From: CAYNLX01 sp964441535
GTDB taxonomy: Bacteria > Bacillota_I > Bacilli_A > RF39 > UBA660
Length of the DNA: 5,241 bases
Direction: 5' to 3'
NCBI GenBank assembly: GCA_964441535.1
Contig: CAYTXQ010000050.1
Location: forward strand, 1 to 5,241
In this document: positions 1 through 5,241 of the stretch, one piece after another
How positions within the stretch are numbered: position 1 is the first letter of the stretch
How the letters are laid out: every line of letters begins with the position of its first letter
Translations under genes and position numbers: made by a program
Notes under the pieces: generated by a model
What the model was told of the DNA's origin: nothing
What the model saw: the letters and a program-made list of their open reading frames with translations, nothing else
Databases searched by the model: none

Positions 1-2
1 AA

Positions 3-26
3 ATATAAATTTAATATAAATTTAAT
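3..26. repeat. Short AT-only direct repeat upstream of the tRNA promoter
   Basis: A 13-base string, ATATAAATTTAAT, occurs at 3-15 and again at 14-26, so the two copies overlap with an 11-base period. The tract ends about 10 bases upstream of the proposed -35 of the tRNA promoter. That is where an A+T-rich UP element contacting the RNA polymerase alpha subunit would lie. The repeat itself is seen directly; a function as an UP element is inference. In a genome this AT-rich, such a repeat can also arise by chance. Confidence 0.3.
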
Positions 27-35
27 TACTTTTTA

Positions 36-64
36 TAGAAAAAAATAGTTTATTATAGTATAAT
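36..64 (+). promoter_or_regulatory. Housekeeping sigma promoter of the tRNA gene
   Basis: A perfect -10 hexamer TATAAT lies at 59-64. A 17-base spacer separates it from TAGAAA at 36-41, which matches the -35 consensus TTGACA at four of six positions. Transcription would start near 71, about nine bases before the mature tRNA at 80, leaving a short 5' leader for RNase P to remove. The good spacing and the position just before a stable RNA gene support the call. The imperfect -35 limits it. Confidence 0.6.
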
Positions 65-79
65 GGATTTATTAATTTT

Positions 80-156
80 GACTCGTTGGTGAAGTGGTTT
101 AACACGCTGCCCTCTCAAGGCAGTATACATGGGTTCAAATCCCATACGAGTTACCA
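80..156 (+). tRNA. tRNA-Glu, anticodon CTC, with encoded CCA
   Basis: The full cloverleaf can be folded by hand. The acceptor stem pairs 80-86 with 146-152. The D-stem pairs 89-91 with 103-105, with the conserved GG at 96-97 in its loop. The anticodon stem pairs 107-111 with 119-123, and the T-stem pairs 129-133 with 141-145 around a TTCAAAT loop. The discriminator is A153, and CCA is encoded at 154-156. The seven-base anticodon loop at 112-118 puts CTC at 114-116, which reads the glutamate codon GAG. From memory, the body resembles Bacillus tRNA-Glu, with GTTGGT after the acceptor stem and CCCT-TCA around the anticodon. Two oddities stand out: the first acceptor pair is G80-T152 (a G-U wobble), and CTC is the rarer isoacceptor in very AT-rich genomes, where TTC usually reads both Glu codons. 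Confidence 0.95.
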
Positions 157-169
157 AAAAATTTAAAAT

Positions 170-188
170 ACTGCTATGCAGTTTTTTT
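170..188 (+). terminator. Small intrinsic terminator after the tRNA
   Basis: ACTGC at 170-174 pairs with GCAGT at 178-182 around a three-base TAT loop, followed by a T run through 188. The stem is only five base pairs, three of them G-C, but it is the most GC-rich inverted repeat in an otherwise AT-only intergenic stretch. It sits 13 bases after the tRNA CCA. The short stem suggests termination may be partial, letting some transcripts read into the peptidase gene. Confidence 0.6.
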
Positions 189-194
189 ATTGCA

Positions 195-212
195 TATAAT
201 TAAATGGGTGAT
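195..212 (+). promoter_or_regulatory. Possible -10 box and Shine-Dalgarno of the NlpC/P60 gene
   Basis: TATAAT at 195-200 is a perfect -10 hexamer, but the region 17 bases upstream (TGCTAT) is a poor -35 and lies inside the terminator hairpin. GGTGAT at 207-212 matches the 3' part of the Bacilli Shine-Dalgarno AGGAGGTGATC. It is correctly spaced for the ATG at 216 and overlaps the alternative ATG at 204, so it favours the 216 start. If the -10 is used, the transcript would begin at about 207, leaving almost no leader ahead of the Shine-Dalgarno. Read-through from the tRNA promoter is the alternative. Confidence 0.35.
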
Positions 213-215
213 TAT

Positions 216-1298
216 ATGCAAGAAGTAATTATATTTTTATTTTTTGTAGTAGCAGTTTTATTTATTAGAAAAAGAATGGTTAATTTTAGTAATGTTAAAC
301 AAGTAAAAAATGGCAACAACATATTAACTCCAGGTGTAAATGAATATATGTTTAAACCTGAATTTTGGAATACAGATAATGAAATAATTCTCATTCCAGA
401 AGAAATAGAAGAATTTAATAATTCTATTAGAAAAGATGAATTATGTTTATACGATTTAACTAAAGAAGATAATATAATAAGTTATGGTATAGTTATTAAA
501 CAAAGTGAAGTAAGAAAATATCCTTCTAATAATCCTGATGGTAATATTCTAGATAAAAATTTATTAACAACTTTTAAATATGGTACTGGAGTAGTAATTC
601 TTGATGAAGAAGATGAATGGTTTTATGTAGAAAGTTCTAATTACAAGGGATGGATATTAAAAAATAATGTAGTTAAAGTATTAGAAGAAGAAATGAATGA
701 TTATGTTAATTCAAAAGATTTTGTTATAGTAACTGAAAATAAAATTATGCTTGATAATTTATATTTACTTACTATGGGAGTGAAAATTCCTATAAAAAAA
801 GAAACTAATAGATTTTATTTGTTAAAAATAATTGATAGAGATTATAAAGGTAATCCTATGTACTTTTATAAGCATGTTAGGAAAGATAAATATTTTAATA
901 AAGATTATCTTCCATACACTACAAATAACTTAATTATTCAATCTTTTAAGATGCTAGGAGAACCTTATATATGGGGAGGTAATGACTGTTCTAATTTAAT
1001 ATTAAATGTATATAGTACTTTTGGTATTAATCTTCCTAGAGATAGTAAAAATCAATCTTTAATAAAAAATAATTCAATGGATAAGAATTTCTTAAATAAA
1101 TTAAAAATAGGGTCATTATTATTTACTGATGGTCATGTAATGATGTATATAGGTGATTATAATAATAAGTCATATGTAATTCATTCAGTTTTTAGATTAA
1201 ACTATTTAGTTAACGGAGTAACGATATCTTCTTTATATGCTTTAAAGAATAATAAAAGAATAATAGATCAAATAAATAATTATATTAATATTATTTAG
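216..1298 (+). CDS. Membrane-anchored SH3-NlpC/P60 peptidase, YkfC-like
   Basis: This is a probable cysteine peptidase of the NlpC/P60 family. Relatives of the YkfC type cut the gamma-D-Glu/L-diamino-acid bond of murein peptides. With the ATG at 216 (360 residues; the ATG at 204 adds four and lacks a Shine-Dalgarno), the order is as follows. A 14-residue hydrophobic segment (about 4-17) is followed by RKR. A region around 45-75 (FW..D.IILIPEEIEEFN) resembles the N-terminal stabilising domain of SH3-NlpC proteins. Two SH3b-like segments lie at about 90-155 and 155-245, the second ending in DYLPYT. The catalytic domain runs from about 248 to 335: YIWGG, then DCSN with nucleophile Cys258, GH with His307, and IHS with His323 as the likely third residue. 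The C-terminal part after 335 is short. The gene follows the tRNA terminator and is separated from dnaB by 60 bases that contain a promoter, so it is probably transcribed alone. The family is secure; the exact substrate and the side of the membrane are inferred. Confidence 0.88.
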   Translation: MQEVIIFLFFVVAVLFIRKRMVNFSNVKQVKNGNNILTPGVNEYMFKPEFWNTDNEIILIPEEIEEFNNSIRKDELCLYDLTKEDNIISYGIVIKQSEVRKYPSNNPDGNILDKNLLTTFKYGTGVVILDEEDEWFYVESSNYKGWILKNNVVKVLEEEMNDYVNSKDFVIVTENKIMLDNLYLLTMGVKIPIKKETNRFYLLKIIDRDYKGNPMYFYKHVRKDKYFNKDYLPYTTNNLIIQSFKMLGEPYIWGGNDCSNLILNVYSTFGINLPRDSKNQSLIKNNSMDKNFLNKLKIGSLLFTDGHVMMYIGDYNNKSYVIHSVFRLNYLVNGVTISSLYALKNNKRIIDQINNYINII

Positions 1299-1307
1299 GC
1301 TTTTTTC

Positions 1308-1336
1308 TTGTTATAAGTTAAAATATAATTTATAAT
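1308..1336 (+). promoter_or_regulatory. Promoter of the dnaB-dnaI operon
   Basis: TTGTTA at 1308-1313 (four of six -35 matches) is separated by exactly 17 bases from a perfect TATAAT at 1331-1336. Transcription would begin near 1343, giving a leader of about 16 bases that carries a GGTG-type Shine-Dalgarno at 1348-1351 before the ATG at 1359. A second TATAAT at 1324-1329 has only a T run 17 bases upstream and is the weaker candidate. The element lies in the 60-base gap after the peptidase gene, which contains no convincing terminator. Confidence 0.6.
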
Positions 1337-1358
1337 ACTATTAGATTGGTGTGATAGT

Positions 1359-2636
1359 ATGAAAGAAATTACTCTTTTGCCAGCAGATATTTATACTGTT
1401 GTGAATAAATCAGTATTAACTAATGTGGATAGAGATAATCTAATAGCGTTATATGGACCTGTTCTAGGGTCATTACCTTTAAATTTATATTTTTCTTTAT
1501 GGAAAGATTTAAAATCTTTAGAACTTATTAGTACAGATTATACACATCATCATTTAATGTCATTATTAAAAAGCAATTTAGAAAGTATTAAATTAGCAAG
1601 AGTTTCTTTAGAAGCCTTTGGGCTTATTAAGACTTATGTTAAAGAAGGAAACTTAAATCACTATGTATATGAATTATATGCTCCTTTAAGTGCTTATGAA
1701 TTTTTTAGTCATCCAGTATTTAATGTAATACTTTATAACAATATTGGAAAAGAAGAATATGATAATTTGAAAAAAACATATGAAAGTATTAATTATCCTA
1801 TAAAAGATTTTAAAGATATTACAGTAAGTTTTAATGAAATATATAAATCAGTAAGTACTAATGAATCTGAAATAGTAAATAACAATGTTATAAATAGAAC
1901 TACTTTACCAGTATCGGCAGTAGATGTAATTGATTTTGATTTTATTGTATCCTCTCTTCCTAAAGGATTAGTAAATGAAAAAACATTTAATAGAAAAATA
2001 AAAGAATTAATAAATAATTTAGCATTTTTATATAATTTAGACTCTTTAAAAATGAGTGAATTAATAAGAATAGTTATAAATGAAAATGGCTATATAGATA
2101 AAGATGAATTAAGAAAAAATACTAGGAAATATTATCAGTACAATAATAATGGTTCATTACCTACATTAATTTATAGAACTCAGCCTGAATATTTAAAAAA
2201 TCCAGATGGAGACAGTTCTAAAAGAGGAAAAATATTATATGTATTTGAAAACACTTCTCCTTATGACTTTTTAAGAAGTAAATATAAAGGAGGAAATCCT
2301 ACTGCAAGAGATGTTAAATTACTTGAAAGTTTGATTGTAGATCAGGAATTAAAACCTGCTGTAGTAAATGTTTTAATAGATTATGTACTAAAAATAAATA
2401 ATAATAAATTAAATCAGGCTTATATAGAAACAATAGCAGGTCAGTGGAAAAGAAGTGGAGTAGAAACTGCAAAAGATGCCATGTCTTTAGCAGAAAAAGA
2501 ACATAAAAAGAAACATAAAAAAGTTTCTGTAAAAGAGGAAAAGATTCCAGTATGGTTCAATGAAAATATAGAGAAAGAAGAAGTATCTGAAGAAGAAAGA
2601 ATAGAATTAGAAACTCTATTAAAAGATTTTAGGTGA
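1359..2636 (+). CDS. dnaB: Replication initiation and membrane attachment protein DnaB
   Basis: This is the Bacilli DnaB protein (DnaB/DnaD superfamily), not the replicative helicase that carries the same name in E. coli. In Bacillus it acts with DnaD and DnaI to load the helicase at oriC and at stalled forks, and it associates with the membrane. The N-terminus is strongly characteristic: LLPADIYTVVNKSVL, then LYGPVLGSLPLNLY, DYTHHHLM at about 61-68, LEAFGLIKTY, and HYVYELYAPLSAYEFF.HP, which together form the winged-helix N domain. The C-terminal DnaD-like domain (about 305-370) carries the YxxxIxxxW motif at Tyr355, Ile359 and Trp363, which binds single-stranded DNA in the family. A lysine-rich linker follows, then an acidic tail containing PVWFNEN. 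At 425 residues it is somewhat shorter than the Bacillus subtilis protein (about 470). It ends in TGA inside the Shine-Dalgarno of dnaI, five bases before that ATG, so the pair is one operon and probably translationally coupled. Confidence 0.95.
   Translation: MKEITLLPADIYTVVNKSVLTNVDRDNLIALYGPVLGSLPLNLYFSLWKDLKSLELISTDYTHHHLMSLLKSNLESIKLARVSLEAFGLIKTYVKEGNLNHYVYELYAPLSAYEFFSHPVFNVILYNNIGKEEYDNLKKTYESINYPIKDFKDITVSFNEIYKSVSTNESEIVNNNVINRTTLPVSAVDVIDFDFIVSSLPKGLVNEKTFNRKIKELINNLAFLYNLDSLKMSELIRIVINENGYIDKDELRKNTRKYYQYNNNGSLPTLIYRTQPEYLKNPDGDSSKRGKILYVFENTSPYDFLRSKYKGGNPTARDVKLLESLIVDQELKPAVVNVLIDYVLKINNNKLNQAYIETIAGQWKRSGVETAKDAMSLAEKEHKKKHKKVSVKEEKIPVWFNENIEKEEVSEEERIELETLLKDFR
2631..2636 (+). 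promoter_or_regulatory. dnaI Shine-Dalgarno overlapping the dnaB stop
   Basis: AGGTGA at 2631-2636 matches the 3' half of the consensus AGGAGGTGA, and its last three bases are the dnaB TGA stop. It is spaced five bases from the ATG at 2642. The longer open frame beginning with GTG at 2633 would place the start codon inside this site with no ribosome-binding sequence of its own, so 2642 is preferred. The arrangement predicts that ribosomes finishing dnaB reinitiate on dnaI. Confidence 0.7.
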
Positions 2637-2641
2637 AGTGT

Positions 2642-3553
2642 ATGAATATAGTAAAAAACGAATTAAATAATATGGGATTCAAAAATTTAGACAGTAATTT
2701 AAAAAAGGAATATGCGGTAGCATTGAAAGATGAAAAATTCAAAAATCTTATAAATAATCTTAAAATAAAAGAAAGTATCGCTTATAAATATACTTCTAAA
2801 TTGGAAAATACCGTAGAGGAGTTATCTCATTGTAAAGCTTGTAAATCTTTATGCGTGTGTAAGAATAAAGTTGAAGGTTATGTTAATTATCCTAAAATAG
2901 AAGAAGAAAAATTAGTTTTTTCTTATGTTGCATGTAAATATAAGAAAAAAGAATTAGAAATAGATAATAGAGCTAAATATTATGAAATTCCTTTAGAAAT
3001 AAAAAATGCTTCGATGAAGGATATAGATATAAATGATTCTAAAAGAACTAAAGTAATTAAATGGTTAAAAGATTTTTATGATAACTATGAACTAAAAAAG
3101 AATATGAAAGGTTTATACTTACATGGAAATTTTGGGTGTGGTAAAACATATTTAATTGCTGCTATGCTTAATGAATTATCAAAGAAAAATATAGATATAG
3201 TAGTAGTTTATTTTCCAGAATTATTAAGAAAATTAAAAGAATTATTTGATACAGGATATAAAGAATATTTAGATGAAATTATTAATTCTGATATTTTATT
3301 AATTGATGATTTAGGAGCGGAAAGTGTTACATCTTGGAGTAGAGATGAAATATTAGGAACCATTCTTCAACATAGAATGGATAATAATTTAGTGACATTT
3401 ATAACTTCTAACTTAAATATAGAAGAATTAGAAATACATCTTTCTATAATTAAGAATAATACAGAGAAAGTAAAGGCAAGAAGAATAATAGAAAGAATTA
3501 AACAATTAACAGAAGATATTGAGATTATTAGTAAAAATAGAAGACATATGTAA
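2642..3553 (+). CDS. dnaI: Primosomal protein DnaI, helicase loader
   Basis: This is the AAA+ ATPase that loads the replicative helicase onto single-stranded DNA, the counterpart of E. coli DnaC. The start at 2642 gives 303 residues, close to the family's usual 310 or so. The N-terminal helicase-binding domain holds a cysteine cluster, Cys64-x2-Cys67-x3-Cys71-x-Cys73 followed by KNKVEGY, and then Cys98 in SYVACKYK. This is the zinc-binding pattern of the family. The AAA+ domain follows: Walker A GNFGCGKT at 162-169, Walker B ILLIDDLGAE at 218-227, sensor-1 region ITSN at 254-257, and the conserved KARRIIERIKQL at 278-289 with the arginine-finger and sensor-2 candidates. The C-terminus ends in KNRRHM, similar to the NRR ending of relatives. 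It lies immediately behind dnaB in the usual Bacilli order. There is no visible terminator after it; the next gene starts 60 bases on from its own promoter. Confidence 0.96.
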   Translation: MNIVKNELNNMGFKNLDSNLKKEYAVALKDEKFKNLINNLKIKESIAYKYTSKLENTVEELSHCKACKSLCVCKNKVEGYVNYPKIEEEKLVFSYVACKYKKKELEIDNRAKYYEIPLEIKNASMKDIDINDSKRTKVIKWLKDFYDNYELKKNMKGLYLHGNFGCGKTYLIAAMLNELSKKNIDIVVVYFPELLRKLKELFDTGYKEYLDEIINSDILLIDDLGAESVTSWSRDEILGTILQHRMDNNLVTFITSNLNIEELEIHLSIIKNNTEKVKARRIIERIKQLTEDIEIISKNRRHM

Positions 3554-3559
3554 TATTTC

Positions 3560-3587
3560 TTGACTAAATTTATTATTGTGTTAAAAT
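3560..3587 (+). promoter_or_regulatory. Extended -10 promoter of the downstream operon
   Basis: TTGACT at 3560-3565 matches the -35 consensus at five of six positions. After a 16-base spacer comes TAAAAT at 3582-3587 (five of six), preceded by TG at 3579-3580, which makes an extended -10 (TGTTAAAAT). This is the best promoter in the window by eye. Transcription would begin near 3594, leaving a leader of only about 20 bases that consists almost entirely of the ribosome-binding site. It starts seven bases after the dnaI stop codon, which makes the following genes an independently expressed unit. Confidence 0.7.
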
Positions 3588-3600
3588 AAACATTAATTTT

Positions 3601-3607
3601 AGGAGGG
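3601..3607 (+). promoter_or_regulatory. Near-perfect Shine-Dalgarno of the 243-residue gene
   Basis: AGGAGGG at 3601-3607 ends six bases before the ATG at 3614. It is the only full AGGAGG in the window; the core genes upstream use partial GGTGA-type sites. It fixes the start codon and suggests efficient translation of the first gene in the unit. Confidence 0.85.
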
Positions 3608-3613
3608 TTTGCT

Positions 3614-4345
3614 ATGAAAAATAATAAAGAAAGAGAATTATTAGAAAAAAGAGTGGAATATTCCAATTTAATTGGTAAATTTCAAAATGCTATTAATAAG
3701 TATGAAAGTATATTATACAATGCAGATTATAATTTTATTTTAAATAATAATAGAGAAATTACTATTAAATTACCAAAAGAATGTTTTTTTGATATAGTAG
3801 GTATAAAAAATCAAAAACTTTTAGAAATTTTATGTAAAGAATTTCCAAGAATAGATTTTAATTTAATTATGAATTATTTAATATCTGAAAATAAAGAAAT
3901 TGATTTAAAAAGATTTAGAAATAGAAGCAATGCTATTTCTAATTTAACAGCATTAAAATTTTATGATATTTTAGGAGTAGTAACTTTAGATGAAGATTTG
4001 TGTATATTAATTAGATCTATTAATCCAGTAAGAACTTCAGAAGAAGAATTTTATAGTATTGCTACTTTAGAACCAACTGAAAATGAAAACGAATTTAATA
4101 TTTCTGATATAAAAAATGAAGATTTAAAAAATTTCTTAAATGGAAAAGATTTATTTAGTGTAAAAGCTATTTCTAGGACAAAAAAAGATGAACGTAAGGT
4201 AGAAAATATAACTTATCCAATGAGACAATATATGATGGAAGTTTTAAATAATCTATCAGTGCATTATGGATTTAATTTAGATCCGAACTCAAAAAATTTA
4301 ACTCTTCAATACAAAAACAACAATTTTAATGGAGAAGAAAAATAA
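3614..4345 (+). CDS. Unknown protein, possibly PBECR4-like; paralogue of next gene
   Basis: I do not recognise this 243-residue protein with certainty. It has no signal peptide and no membrane segment, so it should be cytoplasmic. The first 20 residues are charged (KNNKERELLEKR). Residues about 23-65 form a block with KYE, a tyrosine, ILNNN, alternating I/L residues and a closing GI. It resembles the opening of PBECR4 domains, which are nuclease-fold domains found in phage and conjugative-element polyvalent proteins. Residues 95-150 continue with a basic LKRFRNR stretch and then beta-like strands (CILIRSI, FYSIATLE). The C-terminus has HYGFNLD. The gene immediately downstream shares this architecture: gapless alignment of the opening block gives 15 identities in 43. 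The stop codon overlaps the next ATG by one base (TAATG), so the pair is co-translated. I see no diagnostic catalytic motif. The PBECR4 link is a weak resemblance from memory, and the reading frame itself is secure. Confidence 0.85.
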   Translation: MKNNKERELLEKRVEYSNLIGKFQNAINKYESILYNADYNFILNNNREITIKLPKECFFDIVGIKNQKLLEILCKEFPRIDFNLIMNYLISENKEIDLKRFRNRSNAISNLTALKFYDILGVVTLDEDLCILIRSINPVRTSEEEFYSIATLEPTENENEFNISDIKNEDLKNFLNGKDLFSVKAISRTKKDERKVENITYPMRQYMMEVLNNLSVHYGFNLDPNSKNLTLQYKNNNFNGEEK

Positions 4346-5082
4346 TGGAAGAAAAAAAAGAATCAAGAAGAAGAATAAATAACAATAAATTAGTAGATAA
4401 TTTTAAGTTTGCTTCAGAAAAATATGAAATAATTTTTAAAGATAAACGTTATACTTTAATTTTAAATAATGACGAAATAGTTAATATTACTTTTTCAGAA
4501 GATGAATTTTTAAAATTTATAGGAATAACAGAATATTTAGTTAATAAAATGTTATTAGAAAATCAAGATATTCATGAAGAAATGAAGAGTGCTATTCATG
4601 AAATATTAGAAGAAGAATATGTAGTAAAAGATAGACTTAAAAAGAAAACAAAAGTTGTAGAAGATTTAATTGACTTAGATTTTAATAATATAATGTGTTT
4701 AGTTGAATCATTTGATAATAATACATTAAAATTATTAGTTAATTCTAGTGATGGAAATGCTATTACTTTAATAGAATTAGAAAAAATTGATGGATATAAT
4801 TATAAAATTATTAATATAAGTACTATAATTAACGAACATTTAAATAATTGTAATGAAAGTGTTGTTAGAATGGAATTATTAAAACTAGAAAAGTTGTTAT
4901 TTGGAAAAAAGGTTTACATGGTAAATCAGATAATAAAAACAAGTAATTTAGGAATTGTATACAACGAATCAAGTAAAGAAGAAATTGAACAAAAACATCA
5001 TTGTTTAAGTAGTATGTCTAATTATTTTGGATTTCATTTTGATTCTTTGAATAGTCAAAAATTAAATAAAAAATTGAAATAG
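4345..5082 (+). CDS. Unknown protein, divergent paralogue of the preceding gene
   Basis: This is a 245-residue cytoplasmic protein of unknown function. Its start overlaps the upstream stop in TAATG, and GGAG at 4331-4334 provides a ribosome-binding site ten bases before the ATG. The layout copies its neighbour: a charged N-terminus (EEKKESRRR), the block NFKFASEKYEIIF with ILNN and ending FIGI at about 19-61, a basic KDRLKKK stretch near 94, a beta-rich middle (LKLLVNSS, ITLIELEKI), and a C-terminal YFGFHFD matching HYGFNLD. Identity outside the first block and the tail is low, so the duplication is old or the copies are under divergent selection. The same tentative PBECR4-like suggestion applies, and no active-site residues can be assigned. 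The next start codon lies nine bases after its stop, so it is the middle gene of at least three. Confidence 0.85.
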   Translation: MEEKKESRRRINNNKLVDNFKFASEKYEIIFKDKRYTLILNNDEIVNITFSEDEFLKFIGITEYLVNKMLLENQDIHEEMKSAIHEILEEEYVVKDRLKKKTKVVEDLIDLDFNNIMCLVESFDNNTLKLLVNSSDGNAITLIELEKIDGYNYKIINISTIINEHLNNCNESVVRMELLKLEKLLFGKKVYMVNQIIKTSNLGIVYNESSKEEIEQKHHCLSSMSNYFGFHFDSLNSQKLNKKLK

Positions 5083-5091
5083 GAAAAATAT

Positions 5092-5241
5092 ATGATAGAA
5101 AATGAAGTAAAAAGTTCTGAAATTAATAATTTGAAATGGTTAGGTTATGAATTAAACGAAGATATAAAATCAAAGATATTAAAAACATTTGGTATAACAT
5201 ATGAAGAATTATCAGAAATGGATTCAAAAAGTCAAATAGAA
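5092..5241 (+). CDS. Partial gene, first 50 codons, cut by the window end
   Basis: A reading frame opens at the ATG at 5092 and runs without a stop to the last base, giving 50 residues. AGGA at 5081-5084, which overlaps the preceding TAG stop, is a correctly spaced ribosome-binding site, so the frame is very probably real and belongs to the same operon. The visible part is charged and helical (MIENEVKSSEINNLKWLGYE), then has KILKTFGITYEELSEMD. A YEE(L/F)..(L/M)D pattern of this kind is familiar to me from accessory proteins of Gram-positive conjugative elements, but 50 residues are too few to assign a family. It is not visibly related to the two genes before it. Confidence 0.7.
   Translation, partial: MIENEVKSSEINNLKWLGYELNEDIKSKILKTFGITYEELSEMDSKSQIE

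Noticed and set aside
80..156. tRNA as integration site of a mobile element
   Set aside because: The 3' end of the tRNA is not repeated anywhere else in the window, the tRNA has an intact CCA and terminator, and there is no integrase gene. The genes immediately downstream are not mobile-element genes.
212..394. 60-residue open frame on the minus strand
   Set aside because: It lies wholly inside the start of the peptidase gene, has no ribosome-binding site or recognisable protein, and is the complement of a well-supported coding frame.
1275..1306. Possible terminator after the peptidase gene (AATAAT paired with ATTATT, then T run at 1301-1306)
   Set aside because: The stem is six A-T pairs with a nine-base loop, is separated from the T run, and is expected by chance at this base composition.
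2633..2641. GTG start for dnaI giving three extra residues
   Set aside because: The GTG lies within the Shine-Dalgarno that serves the ATG at 2642 and has no upstream ribosome-binding site of its own.
3367..3666. 99-residue hydrophobic open frame on the minus strand
   Set aside because: It covers the conserved end of dnaI, the promoter and the start of the next gene. Its apparent membrane-like composition is simply the complement of lysine-, glutamate- and asparagine-rich codons.
3614..5082. Toxin-antitoxin pair
   Set aside because: The two genes are homologous to each other and of equal, fairly large size, with no DNA-binding antitoxin domain seen. A classical toxin-antitoxin module normally joins two unrelated small proteins.
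1..5241. CRISPR array, insertion sequence or riboswitch
   Set aside because: No regularly spaced repeats, no transposase or terminal inverted repeats, and no leader longer than about 60 bases that could hold a structured regulatory RNA.

Overview
The window is a very AT-rich piece of a low-GC Gram-positive chromosome. Codons are dominated by A- and T-ending forms and arginine is almost always AGA. The standard bacterial code fits: tryptophan is TGG, and the one TGA that ends a recognisable gene (dnaB) falls exactly where the family's C-terminus is expected, so this is not a code-4 Mycoplasma or Spiroplasma. The adjacent genes for the DnaB (DnaB/DnaD-family) and DnaI primosome proteins are a hallmark of class Bacilli and its wall-less relatives. 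Together these point to an AT-rich Bacilli or Mollicutes-like lineage that keeps the standard code (for example RF39/Acholeplasma/Erysipelotrichia-type organisms). I cannot name the genus.

Layout, all on the + strand. 1-200: a short AT-rich direct repeat, a promoter, a complete tRNA-Glu (anticodon CTC) with encoded CCA, and a small intrinsic terminator. 216-1298: a membrane-anchored SH3-NlpC/P60 peptidase of the YkfC type. 1308-3553: a well-formed promoter followed by dnaB and dnaI, with the dnaB stop codon lying inside the dnaI Shine-Dalgarno sequence. 3560-5241: a new transcription unit with its own extended -10 promoter and a near-perfect Shine-Dalgarno. It encodes two divergent tandem paralogues of unknown function, which faintly resemble PBECR4-type polyvalent-protein domains, and then the first 50 codons of a third gene cut by the window edge.

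How the genes work together: DnaB and DnaI are the two proteins that load the replicative helicase at oriC and at restarted forks, and their coupled translation fits a fixed stoichiometry. The NlpC/P60 protein probably acts on peptidoglycan-derived peptides and has no obvious link to replication. The last three genes look like an accessory operon placed directly behind a core replication operon. They are the least explained part of the window, but nothing here establishes a new defence or mobile system. Every noncoding stretch is shorter than 220 bases, and the shadow reading frames on the minus strand are not genes.
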